Shown here in pieces: positions 1 to 8,945 of a stretch of DNA of 19,732 nucleotides. The DNA is from JBGTBQ01 sp041749275 (GTDB lineage: Bacteria; Acidobacteriota; Blastocatellia; Pyrinomonadales; Pyrinomonadaceae). The DNA lies in contig JBGTBQ010000289.1 in assembly GCA_041749275.1 (NCBI GenBank), forward strand, positions 1 to 19,732. Reading direction: 5' to 3'. The position numbers and the translations under genes are program-made. Under the pieces are notes generated by a model, which saw only the letters and a list, made by a program, of their open reading frames with translations, ran no database searches and was not told the DNA's origin. The number at the start of each line of letters is the position of its first letter. Within the stretch, counting starts at the first letter, position 1.

Positions 1-906
1 GGAATTCTCCTGATTGAGCGCCGGGTCGGTGTCGGTGCCGCCGCCGCCCGCCGTGCCGGGCGCGCCGCGCGCTTGGCTGCCGTTCGGATAACCTTCGACG
101 CCCGTATCCACAATCGAGTTGGTGACGGCGTTGTAAACGTAACGCGGAGTGCCCGCGACGCCTTCGCCCTTCGCGCCGTGAACGGCGTTAGTCGCGGCGA
201 GGCGGTAGTCCGTGGCCGCGCCGGAGCCGGAGCCTGCGAGTTGGCGACCGCCGCCGCCACGGAAGCCCATCCCGGAGAGGTTGACGGTCGCGCCGCCAAG
301 CGTAAGCGCGCCCGCCACGTCGAAGGCGAGGATGCCGCCGGTCGTCCCGTCCCACGGCGCGGCGGTCAAACCGGAAGTCAAAGTCGCGCTCGAATACTGC
401 GGGACGCGCACGACTTGAAAGCGCCGCTGCCCCTGCGTGCCTGACGCCGCGGCGTTGTTGTAGGTGTTGACGAGGCCGTTGCCCCCGCCTGTCCCGCGGA
501 TGGTGACAGCGCCGCCGCCCAAGCCCACTGCGTTCGTCGCCATCACATACTCATACAGCCCGGAGCTGTTGAGCGCGGTTGAGCCGTTGCCGGGGTCGCC
601 GTTCACGCCGTCGCCGTAGCTGGAAGTATTATTTGAATTGATCGCGGCGTCCTGCATCTGTATGACGAGCAGGAGGTCGCCCGCCGTGATTGAGACCGAA
701 GCGCCGCCCACGCGCGACGCGCCGACCGTGATCGAGGTCGCGCCCGCCGAGGCCGAGGCCGTGCCGGGGTAGTAAGTATTGACCACGCCGGTCAGCGTCG
801 CCGGCCCATCCTTGCCCGGCGTGACGCAGGTCTGGGCATGGACGGGTGCGAGGTAGAAGAGCGTGACGAGCGCGAGCGGGCAGGCGCGCGCCAACCGCGC
901 CGCCAT
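1..906 (-). CDS. Large exported surface protein, N-terminal 302 residues only (runs off left edge)
   Basis: The reverse strand is open from 906 to base 1 with no stop. The translation starts MAARLARACPLALVTLFYL and continues APVHAQTCVTPGKDGPATL, giving a signal peptide with a probable cut after VHA. The mature part is rich in G, A, S, T and N, with many short beta-strand-like stretches (SITVGASRVGG, AVTIRGTGGGNG, ALTLGGATVNLSG) and a Gly-rich patch near residues 215-225. No Cys pairs or catalytic motifs are seen. Such N-termini are typical of beta-strand-repeat or DUF11 surface proteins, and the role is inferred as cell-surface. The ATG at 906 lacks a good Shine-Dalgarno. An in-frame TTG at 945 has GGAG ten bases upstream and would add 13 residues. 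It lies 105-144 bp after the stop of the preceding same-strand gene, so it is probably the last visible gene of the operon. The C-terminus is outside the window. Confidence 0.85.
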   Translation of the reverse strand, partial: MAARLARACPLALVTLFYLAPVHAQTCVTPGKDGPATLTGVVNTYYPGTASASAGATSITVGASRVGGASVSITAGDLLLVIQMQDAAINSNNTSSYGDGVNGDPGNGSTALNSSGLYEYVMATNAVGLGGGAVTIRGTGGGNGLVNTYNNAAASGTQGQRRFQVVRVPQYSSATLTSGLTAAPWDGTTGGILAFDVAGALTLGGATVNLSGMGFRGGGGRQLAGSGSGAATDYRLAATNAVHGAKGEGVAGTPRYVYNAVTNSIVDTGVEGYPNGSQARGAPGTAGGGGTDTDPALNQENS

Positions 907-1050
907 GCGCGCCGTCGCTCTTGTTGCTGTCAGTTCACGCCTCAAAGTTTCCAATCTCCAACGCTTATCTTACCGCGCCCCACACGAATACCGACCGGGA
1001 ATGAAAGTCGAGGGCGCGTCCGCCCGCGGTCACGTAGAGGGCGATTCTAC

Positions 1051-3039
1051 TCAACGAATGCGAACCGTGAAAGAGATGCTGCCGGTCGCGCCTTGTGGGA
1101 TGCTGCCGGGGAACGTCCAGCGCATCCAGTTGACCTGCGGGTCGTAGCTGCCGGGAGCGCCCACGGGTGTATAGAGTGTGAAGGGGCTGGGGATGGGAGG
1201 AGGTGTGACGGCGGTGCGCGCCGCGTTCGAGTATTCGATGGTGGGCGCGACGGCGTAGCTGAAAGTGGCCGAGCCGACGCGGAAGTCCGTATTGAGAGGC
1301 GTCATATCCACGATGAAGAAGCTTTGCACCGCCGCGCCGCCGAGGTTGTTGAAGGTCACGGTGTAGGTGATGTCCGCGCCCGGCGTCGGCGACCCGGCCA
1401 AGTTCTGAGACTTGACAAGTTGGATGTAGAGCACGGGCGTCGTCGCCGTGCTGCTGTTGTTGACGTTCGAGGGGTCGAAGGTCGGGCTGCTCACGGTCGC
1501 CGTGTTCGAGACATTCGGCGCGGCGGCGGCGGCGACGCTCACGGTCAGCGTGATATTGGGCAAGCTCGCGCCGCTCGCAATCGGCCCGGCGTGCGTGCAG
1601 GTGACGACCTGCCCGGCGGCGTTGCAAGTCCAGCCCGTCCCCGTGCCGGAGATGTAGGAGAGACCGGCGGGCAGCGTGTCGCTGACTGTAATCGTGCCGG
1701 CGGCGGACTGTGGGCCGGCGTTGCCGACGGCGAGCCGGTAGGTGGCGTTATTGCCGACGGCGAAGGTTGACGTGGCGGTCTTGACAATGGAGATGTCGGC
1801 TGCCGGGACGACCGTGTCGGTGTCGGTGGCGGAGTTGTTGGCGGTGCTCGATTCGGTGAGCCACGTCGCATCGAGGCTGACGGTGGCGGTGTTGACGATG
1901 GAGCCGCTGGAGACGTTGACCGTGCCGGTGACGGTGTAGGTGGCCGTGCCCGAAGCGGCGAGCGTGGCGCCGGTGTTGATGGCATTGCCGCTCCCCGATG
2001 CGGCGTCGCAGGTCGAGGCGGCGGAGGCCGCGCACGTCCACATCACGCCGGTCAGACTCGCCGGGACGGTGTCGGCGAGGTTGGCCGAGACAGTGTACGT
2101 ACCGTTGTTCCTGACGACGATGGTGTAGGTCAGCGTCGCGCCCTGATAGGTGTTCGTCACGCCGTCCGTCTTGGTGACGGAGATGTCGGGCGCGGGGACG
2201 GCGATGCTGGCAAGGTCGCCCGTGGCCGTGGTGCCGCCGCCCGTCGCGGTGAAAAGCGTCGCGGCGAGCGAGGGCAGGGTGATGCGGTAGAGGTTACTGG
2301 GGTTCTGTGTCTGTATCAGCACGCGGCCCGCCGCGTCGAAGGCGAGGCCGAGCGTGCCGGGGGTGATGCCACCGGGAAAAGTGACGGTGCCGACGAGGGT
2401 CGCCGCGCCGCCGGCGGTCGAGGCGGTGTAGAGTTGGCGGTTCTGGTTGATGATGTAGAGCACGCCGCCCGCCGAGAAGGCCATGTCGCCGCCGCTGCCC
2501 GTGCCCGTGATGTTCGGGCCGGCGGTCGCCGCGCCGGTCGTCTGGTTGACGATGTAGAGCCGGTCGTTGTCCGCGCCGCCGCCGCCCGGCATGAAGTAGA
2601 GCGTGCCCGCCGGTGAGAGCGCCATGCGGAACCCGCTCCCGACGCCGGCGCCGAGCGTCCCCAAAAGGACGGGCGCGACCGAAGGCGTCGCCGGGTTGAA
2701 GCGGTAGACCGCGCCATTCGACCCGCCCGCCGCATTGATGGCGTAAAAGAGCATACCGTCCGAAGCGCGCTGCGCGAGCGTGGCCGCGTTGCCGCCGGGA
2801 TAGCCGGTGTAGACGAGCGTCTGGGCGCCGGTGGTTGGGTCGAGGTTCCAGATATTGTTGCTGCCCGCGCTGGCGTTGCCGCGAATTTGATAGATGTTCG
2901 TCTGCGCCGGCGCGGCGGAGGTGAACGCGAAGAACGCGACGGCGAAAAGTACGCAGCGAGCGGCGAGCGAACGCACGGCGGGCGAGTTTCGCACCGTGTA
3001 CGCATCACCGCTGACAGTCGCTCGTGCCGCGCGCTTCAA
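1051..3039 (-). CDS. Exported beta-propeller (DUF6923-like) plus three DUF11 domains
   Basis: A 662-residue protein. Residues 1-46 form a signal peptide (hydrophobic LFAVAFFAF, cut near APA/QT). Residues about 47-280 hold repeating units of the type LYIVNQTTGAAT, GGVLYIINQNRQLY and AFDAAGRVLIQTQNPSNLYRI, which resemble the DUF6923 six-bladed propeller placed in front of DUF11 domains. Three DUF11 (conserved repeat, Ig-like) domains follow, beginning at DISVTKTDG (about 282), DISIVKTATS (about 412) and IQLVKSQNL (about 536); the protein ends in SISFTVRIR. There is no sorting motif, membrane anchor or barrel, so it is probably secreted or held on the surface by partners. The start is TTG, supported by GAGGGG nine bases upstream and by the absence of an earlier ATG before the signal peptide. 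It begins 62 bp after the giant protein's stop, consistent with one operon. Function beyond a surface structural or adhesive role is not known. Confidence 0.9.
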   Translation of the reverse strand: MKRAARATVSGDAYTVRNSPAVRSLAARCVLFAVAFFAFTSAAPAQTNIYQIRGNASAGSNNIWNLDPTTGAQTLVYTGYPGGNAATLAQRASDGMLFYAINAAGGSNGAVYRFNPATPSVAPVLLGTLGAGVGSGFRMALSPAGTLYFMPGGGGADNDRLYIVNQTTGAATAGPNITGTGSGGDMAFSAGGVLYIINQNRQLYTASTAGGAATLVGTVTFPGGITPGTLGLAFDAAGRVLIQTQNPSNLYRITLPSLAATLFTATGGGTTATGDLASIAVPAPDISVTKTDGVTNTYQGATLTYTIVVRNNGTYTVSANLADTVPASLTGVMWTCAASAASTCDAASGSGNAINTGATLAASGTATYTVTGTVNVSSGSIVNTATVSLDATWLTESSTANNSATDTDTVVPAADISIVKTATSTFAVGNNATYRLAVGNAGPQSAAGTITVSDTLPAGLSYISGTGTGWTCNAAGQVVTCTHAGPIASGASLPNITLTVSVAAAAAPNVSNTATVSSPTFDPSNVNNSSTATTPVLYIQLVKSQNLAGSPTPGADITYTVTFNNLGGAAVQSFFIVDMTPLNTDFRVGSATFSYAVAPTIEYSNAARTAVTPPPIPSPFTLYTPVGAPGSYDPQVNWMRWTFPGSIPQGATGSISFTVRIR

Positions 3040-3101
3040 GAACTTTTTCCCCTCTTCTTCGTCCTACTGCTTTCAACTGCTCACGGCTTACTGCTTCCCG
3101 C

Positions 3102-6100
3102 CTACTCATCTTCCTCTTCTTCGTCCTTCTTCTTCGGCTTGGCCTGCGCGCCGTCGCCGTTCGCGTCTTCGGCTTGCGCGTCGGCGCGAGAGGTGCCGAA
3201 CAGATCGAAGAGATTCGAGAGTTTGGAAGAGATCGTGAAGTAGAAGCCGCGCCGCCCGTTGATGAAAGAACCGTTGAGAGGCTCCGCGCCGCCCGTCCAG
3301 TTGTAGCCGCCGCCGACTCTTAAATCGGGCAACACCCAGTAGCCGAGTTCCGCGCCGAACGAATTACGGCGCGTCGCCGAAGAGGGCTGCACGAGCATCC
3401 GGCCTTCGCCCGCCACGTCCCAGTATTTTCCGAGGTGGTAGATGAAGCGCCCCTGCGTCAGGTAGGTGAGCGTCGAGACGCGCGCCTGTTCCTGCGAGGC
3501 CGTGTCGCCGAACTTCAGCGCGAAGCGACCATACAGCTCGACGTTCTTCGACGCCTGATAGTAGCCATCCGAGGAGAGCACGTCGGCGCGGTCACGAGTC
3601 TCGCCCGTCCCTTCGAACGCGCCTTGCGTAAAGTCGCGGCGAGTATAACTGAAGAGCAGCCCGTAGCGGTCTGATTCGAGCGGACGCCACGCGAGCGCGG
3701 CGGTGGCGCTCAGGCCGGAGTTGTCGCGCCCGCCGAAGCTCACGCGCGACATCTGGACGCGACCGAGCGACGTAAAGCCGTCGCCGAGACGCCCGGCGGC
3801 GCCGAACGTCAGAATCGTGCCGAGACCGCCGCGGTCGCGCAGTTCGTAACGCGCGTTCGCGCGGAAGTCTTCGGTCGGCTGCCAGAAGAAACCGAAGTGG
3901 CCGCTGTTGAAGCTCTCGCCCGCGCCCGCGAGGTGGAAGCCGCGCTCGTAGCCGAGGTCGAGCGAGAGTTGCTTATTCAATGCGAAGCGGTTCTGAAGTC
4001 CGATGACGGCAAAGCTGTCCGTGCCGTTGATGCCGTTCTCAAGCTGGTAGCGCGAGACGAGATTGGCGTACCTGCCGAGTTTCGTCTCGACGCCGATGGC
4101 CGTCTCGCGCTGCGAGGCGACCGAAGCGAAGCCCGTCGCTATCGTGTCGCTGATGGGGACGATGGGCGCGGAGGCGAGCCGCTGCGTCAGGAAGATTTTC
4201 GTGAACTGGTTCCACTGGTAGTTCGCGGCGAACGTGGTCTGATCCGGGTAGGTCGGATCGGCCTCGGTCAAATTCTGTTCGCGTTTGGCGGAGAGCGTCA
4301 GCTTGTCGGTGGCCTGCCATTCGGCGCCGACGGTCAAGAGGTTCGAGTCCGTGCCCGTCCCCGACAACTCGTCGCGGAAGCGGCGGAAGTCATATGCCAC
4401 GGTCGCGCGCACCTTCTCGCCTAAAACCTGCGTCCACTGAAGCGACCCCGTTTGACGGCTGTTGTCCACGTTCGCCGTCCGGTTGCGTTCGTCCATCAGA
4501 CCGAAGCGGAAGGTCGAGGACTTCGTGACCTTCATCTCGACGGAGCCTTCGGCGCGCTGCGACCCCGGTGTGACGGTCTGGCCGAAGGGATTGAGAAAGC
4601 CCTCGTCGGCGCGGACGAAGCTGGCGCGCAACGTCGCCTCGCGGAAGGGCAAAGGCTGTTCGAGTTCGGCGCGGTAGGCGTTGCCGTCGTGGCGCTCGTC
4701 GCCGTCGGCGCTTGCGCCGAAGATGTTGCCGCCGACGAGCGCGCGCCCGCGTGAGGTCGCATACTGCAAGCTCAGGCGACCGCGCATGGGCAGAGACTTC
4801 TCCGCGTCTATGCCGCCGACCATGAACGAGCCGAATTCATCCTGCCGCTGGTCAACGAACGAGAGACCGAGCTTGAGGCCGAGCCGCTCGAACGTCTTGA
4901 AGGCGCGCCCCGTGTAGACCGCCGACGACATCCCCGAAGCGCGGTGCTCGTAGGTCACGACGACCTGCGTGAGATTGAGTTGAAAATCAAAGGTCGAGAT
5001 GGGCCGGAGGAAGAACATCTCGCCGCTCACGGGGTCGAGGTTATAGTCCACGCCGCGCAGCAGCGATTCGCGCGAGATGATGATGTCCGGGTTGCGCCGG
5101 TCGCGCACCTCGATGGTGACCGTTTCGGAGCCGGGCAGAATTTCCGCGTGCGTCAGACGCGCAAAGGTGAAGGAGCCGCCCGCGAACACGTCGCGCGCAA
5201 AGGCCGTGTCGGGATGCGCGCCGGTGACGGAGACGTAATCGCCGTTCGCGTTCTCGAAGTGGAGCTTGACGCCGGTCAGACGGCGCGTGTAGGCGGCAAG
5301 GCCCGCGTTCTGGCTGTCGGCGTCGAAGTCGCCGAAGAGGAAGTAAGAGCGCCCGCGGTCGAGCCGCGCGTAGAGTTTCGAGTTCGATTGCGCGTCGTCG
5401 AAGCGCGTCGAAGAGTCGCCGAAGATCGGGTAGGCGCGCTCCAGCGGGTCGAGTTGGAACAGGCGGTCGCGCCCCGCCGTGCGATTGAGCGGACGGTTGC
5501 TGTCGTAGGCGAGCGTCAAAAGATTTTCGCCGAAGAGCTGGCCGCGATAGAAGAAGGAGAGACGGCTCCGCACGTTCTTGCCGTCGGCGTCTGAAAGTTC
5601 GGGAGCGGCGCTCCCGACGGTCACTTCGGCGAGGCCGACGAGGATGGCGGGCCGTACTTCCGGGATGACGCGCACGCGCTTATGCGCTTCGAGCACGCCC
5701 GTCGTCGCGCGGATTTCGGTCTCGCCCGGTTCGCCATCGGCGATGAGGTCAACGAGACCCTCGCCGCCCGTGAGCGACAAGACCTGCTGGCGCGACTGCG
5801 CGGCGCTCGCATTTTGCTCGTCGGGCAGGTTGCTCTTCTTTTCCGTTTTCTCGCTCTTAACTGACGAGTCGTCCTTCTGTTCGACGCGCACCAAGCGGCC
5901 CGCCGAAACTTCGAGCGCAATCGCGCCATCCGCCGCCGGGCGATTCCACTGGTCGAAGGCGCGCACGCGCACGCGCGCACGGTCGCGCCCGCCCGCCGCG
6001 ATCTCCGGTTTGTCCGTCACGATCTCAATGCGCTTCGCCGGGCCGCGCCCGTAGGCTACGAGTTCGACCGACTGACCACCCTCGCCCGACGGGCCGATGG

Positions 6101-8834
6101 CGGTCACTTTTATCCTGTTTGGGCCGGGGCGGACGTTGAGGCCGACGAAGCGGAACGAGGCGAGGTTGTTCTTGCGGTCAACCTTGCGCTCGCCGATCTT
6201 CGAGTCGGGGACGCGCTGGCCCTCGACCTCGACCGAGACCGTCCACGCGCCGTTCACGCGCGCCTCGACTTCGAGCGCCGCGCCCGCAATCGTCTCGTCC
6301 GGCTGCGGCGAGATGACGCGCACCGCGCCCGGCGCTAAGGGGTCGAGCGTTTCGGTCGTCTCCATCTCGTAAGTGCCGGAAGCGCGCGGCGTTGATGTTT
6401 CTCCACTGCCTCGCGCGTTGCCCGCGCCGCCGTTGACGGCTTCGTTACCATTCGCCGCGCCGCTCTTGCTCGACGCGCCCGCCGCTTCTTTCTTCGCTTC
6501 CGCGACGCCGCCGAACAGCGAGCCTGTCATCAACGACTGCCCCGTGCGCGCGTCGCGCGTGTTCACGCCCGGCGCGAAGTTTTGCGCCGGGTTGGCGACG
6601 CGGCTCACTTCGCCGGCGTCGGGCGCGCGTAGTGCGAAGTTCTGGCGGAGCAGCGAGCCGCCGCCGAGCGGCGTCCGCAGAAGTCTCGTCCAGCTTCGGT
6701 CGTCGCGGCGACCCGTGTCCACAAGGGCGTAGCCTTCGGTCAGCGTCACCGGATCGAGCGAGAGAACTTGCGCGCCTTCGTTGACCGACGGGAAGCTATA
6801 GAGACCTTCGGAATCGGTAATCACCGACTGGCCGTTGTTGAGATAGATGCGGACGCCCGCGACGCCCTGCTCGCCCTTATCGAACTGGCCGTTCAGGTTC
6901 GCGTCCTCGAAGACGCGTCCCAAAATAATCTGCTGCGAGGAGAAGACGCCGCGCCGCACTCTGACGGGTGCGCGCGCCGTCGGCGTCGAGACGAGTTCGC
7001 CGGTCGTGAGCGTGCCCGTGCCCGTCGCCGTATTGAACTGCTCGCCTTCCTGTGCGTTCGCGCCGATGCGGACGCGGTAGTTGATGAAAGCGCGGCCCCC
7101 CGCCGGGATGCTGCCTAGACGGAAGACGAGCACGCCGCCCGGCTCCGTCGTAGGTTCTATCGAGCGCGGCGCGGCGGGCGGGACTTCGACGCGAGCCGTG
7201 CCTGCGGCGTAGTGGAACGAGGCGGGCAGCACGTCACGCACCACCGCGTCGTTGACGGTCGCGGCGGTCGCGTTGTGCAACTCGACGCGGTACGACACTA
7301 CATCGCCGATCTCGGCGGTGGGACGGTCAACCGTCTTTGTGATTTCGAGCGCCGTGTTCTCGAACATCGGCACGTTCAGAGCGAACGCGGCGAGCCGCTC
7401 GATGGAGACGGCGGTCTCGACCAACTCGAAGCCGCCGGCCTGCGCGATGGGCTGCCCGTCGAGCGCGCGCACGGTGAGCGTGAAGAGGCCCGTGTCGCCT
7501 TCGGGCGTCACGACGACTTCGATCATGCGCGCGCGATAGCCTTCGGCGGTAACGTTTAAAAAGTAGCGCGCGGGAAGCTGCGGCGTGCCGAGTTGCGCGG
7601 GCGCGAGCACGAAGCTCCAGCGTCCACGCCCATCAGAGGCGAAGGGGTTTGCGTTGCCGCCGTTCGGCTCGGAACCCGTCCCGGTGAGCGGCAGGAGCGC
7701 GCCTGTCGTCGAGTCGGCGAGGAGCGCGACGCGCGCGCCGGGAACCGGGGTGCCCGCGCTGCGGCCCTGATAGACGAGGCCGAAGGGATTGACGACCGCC
7801 GTGGCTGTAGTGCTGCTCGACGAGGTCGCGTTCTCGGCGCCGACGACCGCCGTATTGATGATGCCCTGACCGGGCGGCACGCTCCCGTTCACGCGCGCCT
7901 GAAAGTAGACCTGAACGAGTTCGCCGACGGCCAACTGCGCCAGTTTGAGTTCGAGGCGGCGATTTCCGAAAGAACCTTCATCCGCGTCCACGGCGTCCGT
8001 GAGCGCGCGCGAGCCAAGCCGCATCGTGTTCGATACGTAGTCGAGACCGCTGGGCAGGTCGTCGCGCAGTACGACGTTCCGCGCGGTCGTGTCGCCGTTG
8101 TTGCGGAACGTAATCGCGTAGTTGAGCACCTGCCCGTGCGCCGCCGTGAGCGAGGGCAATCCGTCCACGAGTTTGACGGGCGGAAGGAGCGGGTCATCCG
8201 GCGAGGTCAGGCGCGCGCCCGTGCCGACGGCGTTGATGATCGTGCCGACATCTTCGGTCGCGCCGCTCAGCACGTCGGTCGCGTTCGAGCGCGCGACGAG
8301 TTGAAGGTTGAGTCTCGTGTTCGGCTGGCTCGCATTCGTGTCCACCACGGCGAGCACGCCGACGCACGCGCCACGCGCGACGCGCGGGCTGAGAGTTTGA
8401 TTGATGACGATCAGCGGGTCGGAGTCGCCGAGCGTGCCGCTCGCGTCCGTGTCGAAGTGGAGCGCCAGCAGCGTGGCCGGGGCGTTCACTTCGCCGCGCG
8501 TGATGGTGTAGAAGTCGGGGACGTTGCCGGTGTTGCAGACGCGGAAGAGGCGCGTGACGCGCTCGTTGGGCGCGACCGTGGCGGAAGGCTCGGTCTCGTC
8601 CGGCGTGACGTTGATGGCGGCGACCGAACGCACCGTGACGGTGACGGTCGGCGAGACGGTGCCGTAGCCCATGCCGGACTCGTCCTCGTAGGTCGCCTCG
8701 GCGCGGTTGGAAATAACAGTGCCCGCCTCCGTCCCGCCGTCCGAAGCGCGTGTCACGTTCCCCACTGCCAGAAGGGCAGAGAGAAGGATGAGTACTAACG
8801 CACAGACGTGGTTGCGGAGGCGGGCGTTTAGCAT
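3102..8834 (-). CDS. Giant DUF11 / SdrD-B-like / Ig-like protein with C-terminal outer-membrane beta-barrel region
   Basis: The chosen ATG at 8834 begins MLNARLRNHVCALVLILLSA, a classic signal peptide. The frame stays open to an ATG at 8921, but that extension only translates a heptamer repeat and would bury the signal. Length is 1910 residues. Approximate layout: residues 40-190 resemble the N-terminus of the neighbouring 8946-11057 protein (GTVISNRAEATYED); DUF11 at 215-333; a carboxypeptidase-regulatory or CNA-B-like stretch at 350-470; a second DUF11 at 490-605 (LEITKTVDRPTAEIGDVVSY); an SdrD-B-like domain at 635-735 (GRVFEDANLNGQFDKGEQG); a low-complexity G/A/N linker; and a bacterial Ig/invasin-like domain near 930-1075. 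From about 1088 to 1885 alternating strands rich in aromatic residues (SFFYRGQLFGENLLTLAY, YPIFGDSSTRFDDAQSNSKL, SYFLFGDF) suggest an outer-membrane barrel. The tail is acidic (KPKKKDEEEEDE), not the usual terminal aromatic. It is probably a surface adhesin or export and assembly platform; this role is inferred. Confidence 0.92.
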   Translation of the reverse strand: MLNARLRNHVCALVLILLSALLAVGNVTRASDGGTEAGTVISNRAEATYEDESGMGYGTVSPTVTVTVRSVAAINVTPDETEPSATVAPNERVTRLFRVCNTGNVPDFYTITRGEVNAPATLLALHFDTDASGTLGDSDPLIVINQTLSPRVARGACVGVLAVVDTNASQPNTRLNLQLVARSNATDVLSGATEDVGTIINAVGTGARLTSPDDPLLPPVKLVDGLPSLTAAHGQVLNYAITFRNNGDTTARNVVLRDDLPSGLDYVSNTMRLGSRALTDAVDADEGSFGNRRLELKLAQLAVGELVQVYFQARVNGSVPPGQGIINTAVVGAENATSSSSTTATAVVNPFGLVYQGRSAGTPVPGARVALLADSTTGALLPLTGTGSEPNGGNANPFASDGRGRWSFVLAPAQLGTPQLPARYFLNVTAEGYRARMIEVVVTPEGDTGLFTLTVRALDGQPIAQAGGFELVETAVSIERLAAFALNVPMFENTALEITKTVDRPTAEIGDVVSYRVELHNATAATVNDAVVRDVLPASFHYAAGTARVEVPPAAPRSIEPTTEPGGVLVFRLGSIPAGGRAFINYRVRIGANAQEGEQFNTATGTGTLTTGELVSTPTARAPVRVRRGVFSSQQIILGRVFEDANLNGQFDKGEQGVAGVRIYLNNGQSVITDSEGLYSFPSVNEGAQVLSLDPVTLTEGYALVDTGRRDDRSWTRLLRTPLGGGSLLRQNFALRAPDAGEVSRVANPAQNFAPGVNTRDARTGQSLMTGSLFGGVAEAKKEAAGASSKSGAANGNEAVNGGAGNARGSGETSTPRASGTYEMETTETLDPLAPGAVRVISPQPDETIAGAALEVEARVNGAWTVSVEVEGQRVPDSKIGERKVDRKNNLASFRFVGLNVRPGPNRIKVTAIGPSGEGGQSVELVAYGRGPAKRIEIVTDKPEIAAGGRDRARVRVRAFDQWNRPAADGAIALEVSAGRLVRVEQKDDSSVKSEKTEKKSNLPDEQNASAAQSRQQVLSLTGGEGLVDLIADGEPGETEIRATTGVLEAHKRVRVIPEVRPAILVGLAEVTVGSAAPELSDADGKNVRSRLSFFYRGQLFGENLLTLAYDSNRPLNRTAGRDRLFQLDPLERAYPIFGDSSTRFDDAQSNSKLYARLDRGRSYFLFGDFDADSQNAGLAAYTRRLTGVKLHFENANGDYVSVTGAHPDTAFARDVFAGGSFTFARLTHAEILPGSETVTIEVRDRRNPDIIISRESLLRGVDYNLDPVSGEMFFLRPISTFDFQLNLTQVVVTYEHRASGMSSAVYTGRAFKTFERLGLKLGLSFVDQRQDEFGSFMVGGIDAEKSLPMRGRLSLQYATSRGRALVGGNIFGASADGDERHDGNAYRAELEQPLPFREATLRASFVRADEGFLNPFGQTVTPGSQRAEGSVEMKVTKSSTFRFGLMDERNRTANVDNSRQTGSLQWTQVLGEKVRATVAYDFRRFRDELSGTGTDSNLLTVGAEWQATDKLTLSAKREQNLTEADPTYPDQTTFAANYQWNQFTKIFLTQRLASAPIVPISDTIATGFASVASQRETAIGVETKLGRYANLVSRYQLENGINGTDSFAVIGLQNRFALNKQLSLDLGYERGFHLAGAGESFNSGHFGFFWQPTEDFRANARYELRDRGGLGTILTFGAAGRLGDGFTSLGRVQMSRVSFGGRDNSGLSATAALAWRPLESDRYGLLFSYTRRDFTQGAFEGTGETRDRADVLSSDGYYQASKNVELYGRFALKFGDTASQEQARVSTLTYLTQGRFIYHLGKYWDVAGEGRMLVQPSSATRRNSFGAELGYWVLPDLRVGGGYNWTGGAEPLNGSFINGRRGFYFTISSKLSNLFDLFGTSRADAQAEDANGDGAQAKPKKKDEEEEDE

Positions 8835-8854
8835 TTGGAGAAGACCACCAATAG

Positions 8855-8945
8855 TCAAGGATGAGGGCGAAGGGATGAGGGATGAAGAGGAAGAGTAAAG
8901 CCTTAAGCCGGCTTCAGTCATCCCTCATCCCTCATCCTTCATCCC
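8855..8945. repeat. Inverted arrays of a 7-bp repeat in the intergenic gap
   Basis: On the plus strand, 8918-8945 is four tandem heptamers: TCATCCC, TCATCCC, TCATCCT, TCATCCC. The stretch 8859-8886 is four heptamers in opposite orientation: GGATGAG, GGCGAAG, GGATGAG, GGATGAA. The arms contain a perfect 14-bp inverted repeat (8872-8885 with 8918-8931) around a 32-base loop that carries the palindrome AAGCCGGCTT (8905-8914). In the minus-strand transcript this folds into a long hairpin between the stop of the 703-aa gene and the start of the giant gene. It could act as an mRNA stability or attenuation element or be a simple-sequence expansion. No U tract follows, so it is not called a terminator. 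Confidence 0.85.

Noticed and set aside
838..1770. Long plus-strand frame opposite the surface genes
   Set aside because: Arg/Gly-rich antisense shadow of real minus-strand genes with signal peptides and domains; it also crosses their intergenic gap.
5959..5981. 23-base run of alternating purine-pyrimidine (GCGCAC type)
   Set aside because: It could in principle form Z-DNA, but it encodes the Arg/Val strand RARVRVRA in the giant protein and is explained by codon usage.
7593..8798. 401-codon plus-strand frame opposite the giant gene
   Set aside because: Composition (RARARVRVE-type) is that of a high-GC antisense shadow; the minus-strand protein has clear DUF11 domains.
8835..8921. 29-residue N-terminal extension of the giant protein
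   Set aside because: It translates the heptamer repeat (SSSSSLIPSPSS) and would place the signal peptide internally; ATG 8834 fits better.
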